DNA of 64,000 nucleotides, taken from Amblyomma americanum. Its lineage: Eukaryota; Arthropoda; Arachnida; Ixodida; Ixodidae. The first letter of the stretch is position 1; every line of letters begins with the position of its first letter. The notes under the pieces were generated by a model. That model saw nothing but the letters and a program-made list of their open reading frames with translations, was not told the origin of the DNA and ran no database searches. The stretch spans positions 195,768,006 to 195,832,005 of the forward strand of contig NC_135497.1 in assembly GCF_052857255.1 (NCBI RefSeq), written 5' to 3'. Position numbers and translations under genes: made by a program. Below are positions 1 to 11,795 of this stretch, piece by piece.

Positions 1-79
1 CAGGACGTCAAGGGCCAGTTTGAGGTGTCCATGGTTCTTCTTTGTCTGGAACGACAGCACCTTCACAGACATGTTTCCC
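1..79 (-). CDS. HERC4: HERC4-like, linker exon cut by the window edge
   Basis: The open frame reads GNMSVKVLSFQTKK and then HGHLKLALDVL, which fits the helical part before the HECT domain (family pattern ...ALKVLE.L). It runs off base 1, so the HECT domain lies outside. The best acceptor is GTGTATGCAG, giving a start at 79, but this needs one base from upstream while the 6517 exon ends in phase 0. An alternative acceptor (GTGAAG) at 61-63 would start the exon at 60 in phase 0 but drops about seven residues that align. The start is therefore uncertain. Confidence 0.65.
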
Positions 80-215
80 CTGCATACACACCACCTACCA
101 GAAACCAGCCTTGGCTTCACTAGGACTAGTGCCACAACGTGGCATGACAACTTATCAAAATAATACTTGCTCCAACGTACAACCTTTGTCTGTAAAGTTC
201 TGAGACTGAGTCCAT

Positions 216-1290
216 TAAAAAAAATGCGTTTAACATTGAAACCATTTGTGCAGCAGCCCTTCGCAATAGTCTCCCTTGCAGTCTATACACAGCTTCCAAC
301 GCTTCTTCAGGTCTTGGAAACAGTTGTAAAATTCTTCTTTTGGCAGGGCTGCCAGCTCCTTTGTCGTGGCGTTTTGAATCGCCTCCACGCTCCCCATTCA
401 GCGACCTTTTAGGGCTCTCTTCACACGAAGAAACAGGAAAAAATCACATGGGGAGAGGACAGGCAAGTATGGCGGATGGGGAAGTACAGTAATGCTGTGC
501 TTGGTGAGAAATTTTGTCACGCTGAGAGCAGTGTGCAGCCTTGCGTTATCGTGGACAGACAGAAGGCTCCATTGTCCAGATGCCCATAAGTCAAGGCGAC
601 GGCGTCGCAGTGCATCAAGCATGCGTTGGAGCACGCGGATAAAAACCTGATTCACCATCTGTCCTTATGGGACGAACTCATGGTGTATAACACCGCTGGC
701 ATCGAAAAAACTATCAGCATCGTCTTTGTTTTGGTCTTTTGTCACCGCACCTTTCTCGACGCCGGAGAGCATGTGGACCGCCATTTGGTGCTCTGCCTCT
801 TTGTTTGAGGATCGTATTGAAAACACCATGTTTCGTCTTCAGCAATGATGCTGTAGACGAATGCAGCATCCTTCTCTGCCTCGGAGAGCAAATCAGCCCT
901 CACTGATGCCCCCGTGTCCTTCCAGTCCTGTGTGAGGGAGTGCGGCACAAGTCTGGCATTCAGCTTTTGTTTCCCCAAGTTCTCACGCAAAATTTGGTGG
1001 CATGTTGTCTTACTAATGTCGAGAGCATCTGATAGCATGTCTTGCTGTACAATATCCCTGATCCGAGCCACGTTGTTTTCATTCCGTGAGTTTGAAGGGC
1101 GCCCCTGCCTTGTGTCGTCTTCCACCGAACTGACGTTCTCTCTGAAACGAACATCTTGTCGGTGCCATAAGCGTCACGAAGGAGCTCATACGTCTGTGTG
1201 GCTGTCTTGCCAAGCTTCACATAGAATTTTATGTTTACACACTGTTAGAGGTGGACATCCATCTCTCCACATTCACTCACAGTAGAATGC
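216..1290 (-). pseudogene. Mariner transposase, frameshifted
   Basis: Pieces of one mariner (D,D34D) transposase occur in several frames on the minus strand. From the N-terminus they are: KLGKTATQTYELL (about 1220), DDTRQGRPSNSR (about 1115), LGKQKLNARLVPHSLT and the first catalytic Asp in AEDETWCFQYDP (about 850). HDNARLHTALSV with the second Asp (about 540), LPHPPYLPVLSPCDFFLF with the third Asp (about 450), and a C-terminal KKRWKLCIDCKGDY (about 260) follow. The three catalytic Asp positions are still present, but frameshifts interrupt the coding sequence, so it cannot make an intact enzyme. Confidence 0.85.
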
Positions 1291-1444
1291 GCATACAACT
1301 AGTGACAACATATTTTTCTACATGTAGTGCCATCTAGCGGCTGCCATAGCAATTAACATAAATAGTTCAGGTTAGTCCGAAAAGATGGCGCTACACATAC
1401 GGACCAACATTTGTTTTAGGGTATCAATTCTAGAGAAGATAATA

Positions 1445-2354
1445 CATATAGACACGTGTAAGGGCCGCACCTTGTTTTCCAGAAGGAAATGTTAGAAAAA
1501 AAATAATATCCGTATCCGTGTAAGGGCCGCACCCATACTTTCCAAACGACCCATGCGGGAATAGCCTTTGAAATGCATGTGCCGTGGCCTCCGCGATCAG
1601 CTCTGGCTGCGAGCAACGACGCGCTTCATTGCGGAGGCGACGCATGCGCACAGGAGTGTCCAAGTGCCGCCCACGGATGGCGCCACAGGCTACGGCTCGT
1701 TATCATCATCGTCAACTTTTTCCTCCGCCACAAACTCCCGCCAGCTCCCACTATTCATATCGGCATCAGTATCACCAGCTCTAGCGTTTTGTTGCTGTCA
1801 AAGGCACGGGTGTTAGTTGTAACTTTCGCGTACTGCCGCAAAACGTTGTAGTTTTAGCGGTTTTAGCACAATAAGAGAAGCACCTTAATAGCTACATGGC
1901 TGGGAGCTTGCTATCGAACACGGCAAGCAAGCGGCGGGCAGGAAATTAGACGTCGCCGAGAAGTGTGTCCGACGATGGTGCAACCAAAAGGATACATTGA
2001 GGAACACAAGCTGCAAAAAGCGCGCTTTCTGAGGCAAGCCGTGCAAGTTTCCTGAACTGGAAGAAGAGCCGCTCTGCTAAGTGATGGAAGCGCGGAACGA
2101 CGGCTACGCGTTGACAGCGGACGTGCTGCGCGACTTCTTGTGGGATGAGCGTGCACCGGAGCACAGCACCAGTTTGGAGTGGGAATACACCGTGAGTGGC
2201 GATTGAACGTAGAATAAATGCCGCTGATTTCCTGATTGGTATGTTTTTACTTTAAAAAAAGTTTTCTTTTAGTAAATCGTGTGTATGGTCCACACACCAA
2301 AAATTGGCCCTCAAATGAGGAAAAAATGTGCGGCCCTTACATGCGTTTGTACGG
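1445..2354 (+). mobile_element. Pogo/Tigger-like non-autonomous element nested in the mariner
   Basis: The ends are imperfect inverted repeats containing TGTAAGGGCCGCAC on the left and GTGCGGCCCTTACA on the right, with TA just outside each (1443-1444 and 2355-2356). The GTGTAAGGGCCGCACC motif is repeated near 1519 inside the left end. The 910-bp interior carries a degraded helix-turn-helix fragment of a pogo-type transposase. It lies between the transposase start and the right TIR of the mariner, so it inserted after the mariner. Confidence 0.75.
1952..2206 (+). pseudogene. Pogo/Tigger transposase N-terminal fragment
   Basis: Reading from GTC at 1952 gives VAEKCVRRWCNQKDTLR, then RAF*GKPCKFPELEEE and *VMEARNDGYALTADVLRD. 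This matches the DNA-binding part of pogo/Tigger (CENP-B-like) transposases: the VR.W..QKD motif, the RG/FPELE motif and the helix with VLR. Two in-frame stops break it, and no DDE catalytic part is present. Confidence 0.7.
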
Positions 2355-4340
2355 TAAATCAGTCTCGGAACTTTATGGACAAAGGTCGTAAAATCAGAGG
2401 CCATAAGGATACGCTGCTTTTACCACTATGATATTCCGAAAACACAGCCACACACCAGCAATCCCAACTAGTTTTGTGAGTCAACAATAGTTACCCCTGC
2501 CAACAGCAGTCATTACTGATCACAGAAAAGAAAAAAACAGATATCTTACTTCTCCACGAGGTGAGGAAGTTAGATAAAAATAGCTGCATTGCCTAAACAC
2601 ACCTTTATGACAGCAACCACTCCATGGCCTACTTAGACCACATCTTTAGTGGTTACCAGGCGAACAAGAGCGTTTTCCTTTACAGCATGCCGTGCCAACA
2701 ACACCATTAACTGCAAAGAAATTACCTCACACAACTATCACTATGAAATGCCCTCGCACTCTCTCCTTTGCCTACCTACAGGGCTACTTTCAAGGGCTGA
2801 ATGGTCAAGCGATGGCCACAAACAAGGTCAGACAAGAACTTATGAAATCAAATTGAGTAATCTTATAACAGACACCGCATATCTTTTGAACAAAGACATG
2901 TCTCACTATGCAGAAAAACCTTTCCTTCAGCCTCGAGTTTATCATATGTACTCACCTGCATCTCACGGGAGAGAATATAAACTACGCACTCCTTAAATAT
3001 CTGGAAAAGAAATTAAAAACTTTATAAGACATTAAAATCTGCTTTTGTTTCTGTGGTTTTAGCATATTTTTAGGTGCTCCAGGCTTTTCTGTCACTCAAG
3101 ACATACATGCCATGCATACAGTATGGATAAATATATAACCTTGATCACACTTAGTGAGAAAAAAGAACATATAAACAAGAACATGTAAACAAAAACATTT
3201 AAGCAAGGATATTTAGCAAGAACATGTAGCAGGGAAGCCGCCTAGTAGCCTGGCACAGAACTGCAGCTCAGAATGTGCTTTGACTGCATGTATTATGCCA
3301 TTAAAGCACTTCTGTGTTCTCTGCTACACAAATGCTATTTGCTACTGAAAAATGCGGAATCACAGACAAAATTCCAGTATCGTGCAGTTCAGCATTCACT
3401 TTTTTTAGTTTTAATAATTCTGGAACAAAAAAAAAAAAAAACACTTTTTATTTCAAAATACAGTTGGCAAGCACTAACTTCATTGAATCCAGCTTTTAAG
3501 CAGTTTAGTGCCACCTCAATTCCATAATAATATGTACAGCTGTTTACAGCAGCACTATGAATATGACTGACTGAGAAATTTGTCTACAAGCTTCAGAAGT
3601 GCCTCTGCATTGTTACTTTATTGCCATGTAACAGGAATTAGTCGTCCACACTGTCTGCCTGCAAGCCAACGAAAAACCTATAGCATTCTAATGCATCAAT
3701 CATGATATTAAGGTGAACAGTTTAGTGAGTTGATCAATATTCATCATGGAAGGCTGCACAGAAACAGGAAATATGATGAAGCATCGGGATATAAGTCTTT
3801 TCACTGTTAATGATTTCACCAACTCCTCATGTACAGTGCTGCTTATTGCAGTGTGCATTTGGAGGGACCGGGCTGCCATGTCTATCCCCAGTACATCTTC
3901 ACCATCTTGTGCGTCCCTATGCAGTTCTCAGGGATGAATAATGAAGCAAGAATGCATGAATATGAACTCAGCAGCAGGCTAATCCTCATTAAGAGGCCTT
4001 TTTTTTTTACGTGTCCTTTACTCTTCATGACAGTGTTTGTTTGGCCCTTCTATGAAACGAATATGGTAGGAAGCCAGTAAAAAGCACCACTTATTCATGC
4101 ACGAAGAGGTCTGCACATTTGCTGCATAGAATTACCACACTACTGACAAGGAGTTTCCTGCCATAGCTCCTAGCATCTTTAGCAGACAGTGCGCGGACAC
4201 TCCAGACAGCGCACGGACAATGGATGCTTTCTGACTGCATACTGAATGGCAAGCACTGTAGTTCTGTGCTGAAACGTTAGACTGCTAAGACAATACCACG
4301 TGCTATTTACTTCAGTGTACCTACTAACAAGATACGCAGA

Positions 4341-5053
4341 CAGTAGATCCTGGATATATCGAACGGGATCGGGGGAAAAGTTAGATATATAGGTAGATAA
4401 CTCTATATATAGAACACTCGCAATAGATAGGCCTATGTATAACTTAGAAGCATCAACATGTTGCACCCATTCTATCGGCGCACTTCTGCAGCAATGTCAC
4501 GCAGTGGCTGGTTCTCTGAAACTAGCCATCACCTATCATAGCAGATCTAATACTGTAATATCTCACTAAAATTGTGGTACTGTTCATTTCTTCAGCAGCA
4601 AAGCAGGCCATGCGTAGCTGGCACAAGCCTTCGGTCAACTCTGTTGGCTTCATCGCATGTCAACAGATGTGCTGAACGCGGACTTCCCCGTACAACAGTG
4701 GTGTCGAGCTGAAACTAAGTATGCTGGACCAAAGGTTACCAGCAACTACACCTCATATTCCCCTCGTCATACGGTTCTCAACAAATTTACATGACTAGTG
4801 CAGCCAGCTGCTGTCCAAGGCAGCGCCGCCAACATGGGTCAGTGAGCGAAACATGATCGCAGAGAGCCATTTGGAGAAGTGCTACTTGCAGGAGCACGAT
4901 GCTCAGTTTTGATATGGCCAATGTACCACTGAGGAGTTCAATAAATGTGAACAGTATTACTATACTTTTGCACGGAATTTTCAAGGGCACGTTTTGACTG
5001 TTCAATATGAACAATAATTTGATATAACCGGGTTCAATACGTCCGAAATAGAC
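4341..5053. mobile_element. Probable degraded pogo-type MITE
   Basis: The left side reads GTAGATCCTGGATATATCGA and the right side, inverted, reads TTGAACCCGGTTATATCAAA. The match is imperfect, but layout and length (about 710 bp) fit the other MITEs here. The exact ends are uncertain. Confidence 0.4.
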
Positions 5054-6516
5054 TATATATATGCTTCAGGCATTTTTGTAAAAAAAATCAATGAGAAAAG
5101 TTTTGACCTAACATTGCACTGGCAACAAATCACAATCAGTTGTTGTCATCATTAATTTGTTCATAAAACTACGTATACAAGCTTTATTTTCCATTAACAA
5201 TAAGAATAAAGAAAAATAAAAAAGCAGTAATAAGTACAATCTGATGTGATGTGAAAATGACGAATCCAGGCTTAACCTACTCAGATTAATGTGCTCTAAA
5301 ACAGTTCATTTTCACAAGAATGCTGAACAAGCTTAGGCAGCCGCTTTCTTCCTCTAGGCTTTGACAGGGTTGCTTTGGCCAGTGTGACGTCACTGTGCCA
5401 CGCCCTAAATTAGAGCGCCACCACTTTCTGCACAACGGTACATTAGGCACAGAGTATGAGCACAGTGCTGCTCAATGCAGGCCCATGCGATGTTAATAAC
5501 CTGCTGCATTTTATGTCATAATCAGGCATTCCTGAGTTTGTCAAGAACTCGTGTCATTCCTACACATCACTCCAAGTCTTTGAATCAACCGACAGTGATG
5601 TTTCATATGGGGAACTTTCCCTACTGCAGGGAATTTGAGAGGTAAAATTTGGTTAAACGAGAATTTTTACGGAGTTTCGGGGAATTTTTAGAACTGAAAT
5701 CGTCTTTGAGTTTGAAATCGTCAAATTGAGTTTTCAAGCTGCCGCAGGAAAAAAAGGTCCTAAAATAGAAAATTTTGGGTCTGATTAAGGGAATTTTCAG
5801 TCACAGCATGAAGCATCATTGCTAAACGAGTCAGTGTAAACAGCTTGCTTGAATTATATGATAAAATTTACACGACAAAATGTGAGGACAAAGAAATTCT
5901 ATAATACCTCGGGACTTCAAATTAACTGATATCAAATTATCAAGGTTTTACTGTACTGTCTTTGATTCGTACCATCCTCCGCACTGTCATTTACTCAGTG
6001 TAGACCATTGACTAAAGCAGTTTTTTCACATCTGGCATTCATTTATCGCAGAACTTTTTGCAACTACTTTACACTACAACAAAGCTTTCTTATGCAATTA
6101 CTATTCTGCACACTTTAAATCCAATTCCTTCAGATTATATACACGAGTTGAAACTGCGTTAAGGCATACTGTTATAGTGTCGCAGATCAGTCATATATGC
6201 AGGCAGCATTTCATGGCTGGGCCACCCACAAGCACCCTTCCCATTTTTGTAATGTAATCATTAATCAAGAAGCACTGAACACCTTTTACTGTGGCCAGAC
6301 ACATTTTAACATATACCTAGAGGTCTGATTTGCTGTTACTCCCACAGTTAGGCACAGCACAGGAGTCTTGCATTCCATAACACAAGGTGCTGCCTCTTTT
6401 TGCCAGTGTTCTTTTTTCATGTAGTAATATTAGTTGGCGATTGGTTCACGGTGTAAAAAGAAAACTTAACAAACCAAGCAGAAAAGAAGACTACTGAACA
6501 TTAAAATAGTTCTCAC

Positions 6517-6566
6517 TGCCAAGAGGTCTTCAAACTGGGCTTGAGTCAAAAGGGACCACCATTTAC
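6517..6566 (-). CDS. HERC4: HERC4-like, short linker exon with the KWWSLL motif
   Basis: This exon is only 50 nt. It follows a good acceptor (TTCCTTCTTCAG) and completes a Ser codon, then reads KWWSLLTQAQFEDLLA before a GTGAGA donor. Small HERCs have an NWWS motif exactly here, about 20 residues after the preceding exon's homology ends. It was found by looking for that motif with the correct phase. It ends in phase 0, which does not match the best acceptor of the next visible exon (see findings). Confidence 0.78.
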
Positions 6567-6975
6567 CTGAAGAAGGAACAAAATGTTGAAAAGATCATTT
6601 TCAGTATGACAAGTCAATTAGTTTCAACCAAACTACTCTTAGCTGCCTCTAAGTTATTGCCGCAACTTGTGGTACTACCAGGTGAGAATAGAATAATTTT
6701 GTAGAAATGGCTATGTGGCCTACACTTTCGGAATTTTGCATCCACTCATACCTGTAATGCCCCTCACAGCTGTGATACGAACCACTGAGAAAAACTGAAT
6801 GGAGAGTAAGAGAAAGACAGCGAGCATGTCCCGATATAGCAGCAAAAAAATATGAGCACAGTGTCCTCAGTGGTCACTCCATGAACCACTAAGCAAGGTG
6901 CCACAGAGGGCGTCAAGCACATTTGCTAGGGGTGTGCAAATACTGAAATTTACGAACACAAATCAAATACGAATG

Positions 6976-8110
6976 CAGTTAAACCTCGATGTAACGAACT
7001 TCAATGTAACAAAGTATTCCAGTTTTCATAACTTTACGTCCATAGAACACCGTGTATTTTTAAGCTTCAATATAAAGAAGTAGATTTTACCGCACTTTCA
7101 ATGTGATGAAATTTTACTGTCAGCTGGAAACTAACCAAAGGAAAAAAATTGTACCACGGGCGCGAGTGGAGCAAAGCACGTACGTAATATGGGCGCCGCC
7201 CGGCTCTCACATACACAGCGCAGAGGCAGACGCAAATACGACAACGATCATAGAGGCGAGCGCGCTGCTTGCAGTGCCATCTGGGGTAGTACGGGCGAGG
7301 CTAGCACCAGCGTCTGCGCAGCCTTGCCAGCCTGCCAAGCCAGCCCGCAGTTTTCGCTATCTCAACCAAAATCGGTGCCGAATGCGACGCGCTGCCTGTC
7401 CTCAGAGGCAACGCACAGCGGTTATTGCGTTTACAGATGCTCAAAGCTTGATAAAAGGACTGGAAAGGTCAGTGCCATTGGCACAACTGTCGGCTGTACA
7501 GCCCATCGCTCCCTCGCTCTTTAATCAGACGATGCGTGCAGGTGCAGAAAGATGCGTGTACGGCGGAAAGCATGATAAGCAGGGCGAGCCTGTTTTCATT
7601 TCATTAGTTAGTTACAGGAGGACACTCTTCTCGCTCTCACCAACATGGAGAAAGAAAGGAGAGCAAGGGGAAGGGGAGGGGGGCAAACTGTGTGGCCCGC
7701 CGCAAGGCCACCGCCGGTGGCCACAAGATCGCAGCGGTGGAAGCGGCAGAATGGGTTGTGTTCGTAGTGTGCTCAGGGCACTTAAAAGAAAACGATGACA
7801 GTAAAACCAGAACTCAAAACTGGTGTGTCATCCCTGTCACCCGCGAGGTGGTTGGCACGATACGACGTGGTGAGGCGGCTCACGAGGTCGCAATATAAGC
7901 AAGATGCACGTAATGCCATTGCTGCTGGCAAAGCAAGGGAGAAGTAAAGGACTATTGTAATCACAAATAAAGGTTATTCCCATGAGTTATCTGCAGCACG
8001 TTTTTGGTGGATTCTTAGCATGCTGAGAGACTAATTTTGATGTAGTGAAACTTCCTTATTATGAAGTAAACTGCCAATTTTATCGACTTCGTTAAACCGA
8101 GGTTTAACTG
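6976..8110. mobile_element. CAGT-ended MITE, 1.1 kb
   Basis: The left end begins CAGTTAAACCTCGATGTAACG and the right end, inverted, begins CAGTTAAACCTCGGTTTAACG, an almost exact 20-bp TIR. The interior is much more GC-rich than its surroundings (about 7150-7780) and has a chance 231-codon frame (7103-7798) with no motif. A TA target duplication is not clear. Confidence 0.75.
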
Positions 8111-8291
8111 AAGAAAAAATACCTTCAAATATCGAATATCTGTGCAGTATGAAATAAAATTTCAAAAAAAAAATTGGCAAATGTCCTTTTCAAAATAGCG
8201 CATAGTTATCTCAAGAGCAATAAACAAACCTAGACTGACTCAGCACCACACACACACACAAAAAAAATAACATGACATCCACAGAAATATA

Positions 8292-8661
8292 CAGTAAAAT
8301 CTCGGTGATACGAATCTCCCAGGGTCGCGAAAAAAATTCGTACCATCAAAACAAACGAGGTTCGTATGCAGAAGCATAGAAAATACATTCACACAGATCA
8401 GTTTATGGCTGACGGGATTTATTTACAGCCATGAAGCCATAGCTCGCTACTCGCGGTGCATACAGCACGGCTGGCCACGCTTAGTGCTCGAGGGTGTTGA
8501 CGCGGCTCGCGCATTCATATCGTCTGTAGTGGCGCGAGAGAGAGTTCTGAACACCTGGAATTCCGCACAATGCGCACAATGTACTCAGATCAGGGAATTT
8601 TACGAATTCGTATCATTGCGAAATTTGTATCAGCCATGTTAGTATCACCGAGATTCTACTG
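8292..8661. mobile_element. CAGT-ended MITE, 370 bp, TA-flanked
   Basis: The left end is CAGTAAAATCTCGGTGATAC and the right end, inverted, is CAGTAGAATCTCGGTGATAC. TA flanks both sides (8290-8291 and 8662-8663). Subterminal ATTCGTA repeats also occur in both orientations. No coding sequence is present. Confidence 0.85.
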
Positions 8662-8951
8662 TATACTGCTTGTTTAGACAGCATAGCAGTAAGCAGCCTG
8701 TACAGTGTCATGCACAATTAGAAACAAGGTGAAAAGCATGAATGACACATAACTAGCATTACCTGAAGGTCGAGCTATTAAATAGTGATATAATTGTAAA
8801 TCCTAATAGCAAACATTTTGTCCAGAAGCAAAACAAGTCTTTAATGCAAGCATGTTTCAGCTCCTATCTTTTTTTTTTAGCAGTCTGCCATGACATTTAG
8901 TCTAATATTAGTGCATGCTGTGACCACGGAGTAGGTATACAGCTTCTTCTA

Positions 8952-9843
8952 GGTAAAAACCCCGTTGATACGTTCTGTTTTAATTGCGGAGAAAAAAAGT
9001 ATTATCCGAGAAAACGTATCATCCAAACCACCTGATATCGAGAAATATAACTGTTGAATGAGGTAAAAAGACATTTATTGACAATTTCACTTTATAAAAA
9101 ATGTCGATGGGCATTTCTTGGCACAAGAGCTGAACAGATCCTATTCTAGTTCTCACTGAATTCAGCCCGCATTCGCGCTGTCTTTAGCGCGGAAGGAAAT
9201 TCGTAACACATCCGGTCCGTCGACTGCAGTGACAAAAGCAACCAAAATCTCTTCCGTGTCATTTTTGGATGCTTCGCCCCTTTGCACCCAAGTACAGTGG
9301 GAAAGCCATCTCGGCAACGTCGCAGTATTTCTGCTTTTTAAGCTGCGTTTGCCAGACCCGGCCTGTTCGTATATAAGTGCACCGCTGTAGTTCGTAGGAG
9401 ATTCGCCTCCTTTACCTTATGCACTGCGAAGAAACCTCAGCATTTCTCCTTTTTATATCGCGTCCCCCCAGAAACGGCCGTCACAAATGCTAGCGCAGTT
9501 TTTATTTTTGTTCTTGGTGGAGTTGGTGATTGTGCCTCGCCTTGTAGCATCGAGGCACTGCAGAGAAATTACCACGGCAGGTGACTGCCGGAAAAAACAT
9601 GTCGCGTGCCCTCTCGTTCGACCCACTTCTATGTTTGCACAAGTGGAGTTGGTCAATAAACGTATTATACGACCATAATTTGTTGAAATTTTAAACATAG
9701 TAGCCGGGAAATTGTGTTTTCCAAGCACATATTAACCGGGAAAAATATAGTGTAACTCTATGGGATATTTTTAATCGCCGCGATTTTCAGCGTATGGAGC
9801 GGTATATTGTATGAACTGGGAACGTATCAAAGAGGTTTTACTG
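8952..9843. mobile_element. CAGT-type MITE, 890 bp, TA-flanked
   Basis: The left end is GGTAAAAACCCCGTTGATAC (first bases mutated from CAGT) and the right end, inverted, is CAGTAAAACCTCTTTGATAC. Both are flanked by TA. Inside, the minus strand around 9150-9310 has a short acidic stretch that could be a decayed transposase tail, but this is weak. Confidence 0.75.
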
Positions 9844-11056
9844 TATACAGCTTGTTAAGAAACCTTAAGTCAAGAATATGATGCCACACTGCTCTTATCA
9901 CTCACTGCATCACACAGGAACCTTGGAGAAATTTGTGTCTACAACAAATACGCCTACTTATGCATTCTTCAATTCTGCCAAATGTTTCAAGACAAGCTCA
10001 GACTGTGAGCAATAGTTTTTGCTAAGTCCAAAATGTGGTGTCAGCTGAAAAAATACAAACGCATCTCAAAAGTAAAATCTGAAGCCATGTAGCATTTTCA
10101 AGAGTAATATGACAGCAGAAAGTTGCTTGAAAGGGCTGGTGCTGAATTTTTAAGACAGTAGTAATGGCGACACATGGAGGCGCTCGCGTCCACTCGTGTC
10201 CTCCTGTGGGTTACCTCTCAGTCTTCAAGAATGTTGTTGCCCATGCAAACTGACTCTTCTTTTTTCAAGCGGTGTGTGCATTCGTTCGCGCCAGACCTGC
10301 GGCCGTGTCGCACTGTCTGGTATCGTGATGTGAAGCGGTGCGGACATGACAAAAGCCAGACCGTAGCCCAGATACAGTCTAATATCGCTTGGAAGCAGCG
10401 AATTCCGCTAATTTTAAAGCTGATTTTTGGCAGAAAATTTTTTTTTGAAGTTCATGAATTTTTATGACTGCTCGATTGTTCAGACCATTTTCTGGGTCCC
10501 GCCAAGTCCGAAAAATCGCTCGGTGACTGTATACATTCTGGCATGACTTATCTTACTCCAACATAGTTACTCCTCACATCAGTGCATGCTTGAACGATTA
10601 TTACTAGTTTTTTTGAAAGATATCTTTTTAAGTTCCTATAAGACAGTGTGAGCACAGTTGCCAAATAAAAGGTCATACATTGTGGCACCATATTAGGGCA
10701 ATCACATTTCTTGTATTTTGATCAGTTAAAGTGAAGGCTGTGGTCAAACGGTAGACTCATATTCAGTGCCACTCTTGATCACGTAACAGAATGATAAAGG
10801 CACTGAAAAGTTTTCATGCAAGCAAGCATTAATGAAGCACAAAACTGGTTCAGGTGGAGGGGTGGATTTATGGTCAATGCCTGGAGGAGGAAAGTTAGGA
10901 AACGCAGTCCTATTCACACATATCATTTTCTGAACTGTTTTCACACACAAAAAAATAGGTGCAGTGGAAAATTTAATGATGCTTGTGTGGGGGGACTGTC
11001 CCCTCTATTTAATCTGCCAACAGAGGAGAGCCACAAACGAAAATGACAGCTCTTAC

Positions 11057-11246
11057 TAATGACTTCAGCAGCACGTGCGCCAAGGCGGGAGATGCAGAGG
11101 CAGTATTTGCCCAGTAGGGTTTCCAGGTAGCGACTTGGGTCTCTAAAGAAGTGGCAGAGTGGCAGCAGCAGCAGGACACGCATTGCCTCAATGTCCGAGG
11201 GACCTGTGGCTAGGCCCTTGACCATCTCCTCAAGGCATGCAGCCAC
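11057..11246 (-). CDS. HERC4: HERC4-like, linker exon with the VAACLE...PSDIEAMR motif
   Basis: This 190-nt exon begins VAACLEEMVKGL and continues GPSDIEAMRVLLLLP. This is the family pattern VAASLE...SSPPDVEALR..LILP, and it joins the previous exon in phase 0 with no gap in the alignment. The acceptor is CCTGATGCAG and the donor GTAAGA. The open frame runs upstream of the acceptor and downstream of the donor, so the homology sets the edges. It leaves one base (A) that makes AGT (Ser) with the next exon. Confidence 0.88.
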
Positions 11247-11552
11247 CTGCATCAGGGCAAACCACAGCTAACGCACTCGCACACAATCAGCAGGTGTAGT
11301 CTGCCACCAAAAGCTGCACGGGCAGCAGGTGCTTGCATCAATCTGTATTGCCTGCAAAAACTCAATTCTCCCTTTTTTCCATGTGTCAACCTTCTTCGAA
11401 TGATAATATTAGCTCAATTTCTTACACACTTCATTTTTGTTTATGTACCCTTGTATGCCTTTTTTTTTCCTGCCCAATGTTCCCGACAAATATTTACCCT
11501 GGTCAATGAAACTGTATGCAGATAAGCCTTACTCTGCTGTGTTTAGAGTGTA

Positions 11553-11795
11553 CTATCGGGGACAAAAGTCTCCAGACCACCCCGCACGGTCGCCGGAGCA
11601 GCAGCGAGCGCATCGCCACGCGCTCTTGCGGTGATGCGCCTGGTTACGAGACCGACGCTGCGTGCATGCACGTCCTTTCTTATCTGTGAGCATGTTGGCT
11701 GACTAGCTCGGAGCCGCCGCTGATCGGTTGTCAGGGGCGCGCCGGCAGGGGCCGTTGCTGCAGCAGCATGCTGCAGACTCATTGGCGCTTACAGG
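11553..11795 (+). repeat. Left long terminal inverted repeat of the Tc1-type element
   Basis: GC-rich arm containing GACCACCCCGCACGGTCGCC, matched by the inverted right arm with scattered substitutions. Confidence 0.85.

Larger units (their letters stand above)
180..2388 (-). mobile_element. Mariner-family DNA transposon, split by a nested element
   Basis: The ends are inverted repeats of about 30 bp: the left begins CAACCTTTGTCTGTAAAG and the right, on the minus strand, begins CGACCTTTGTCCATAAAG. A TA dinucleotide sits directly outside each end (178-179 and 2389-2390), the usual mariner target duplication. Removing the nested element at 1445-2354 and its TA copy leaves about 1.3 kb, the normal length of a mariner. 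The transposase remnant lies on the minus strand inside. The element sits in an intron of the HERC4-like gene, in the same orientation. Confidence 0.85.
80..6516 (-). other. HERC4-like intron: mariner, one probable MITE, otherwise unique AT-rich DNA
   Basis: This intron holds the nested mariner/pogo insertion (180-2388) and a probable MITE (about 4341-5053). From 2390 to 4340 and from 5060 to 6516 I see only AT-rich sequence with short poly-A/T runs and scattered small open frames without recognisable motifs. A lone right-end-like sequence (AAGGTTTTACTGTA) is near 5943-5956, with no matching left end seen. A micro-exon may be hidden here. Confidence 0.6.
6567..11056 (-). other. HERC4-like intron with three CAGT-ended MITEs
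   Basis: The intron contains MITEs at 6976-8110, 8292-8661 and 8952-9843. A CA microsatellite lies at about 8247-8260. From 9850 to 11050 I see no repeat or gene that I recognise; a 97-codon frame at 10174-10467 has no motif. Confidence 0.6.

Noticed and set aside
7103..7798. 231-codon frame on the plus strand
   Set aside because: It lies in the GC-rich interior of a MITE, overlaps other open frames, and has no domain or motif.
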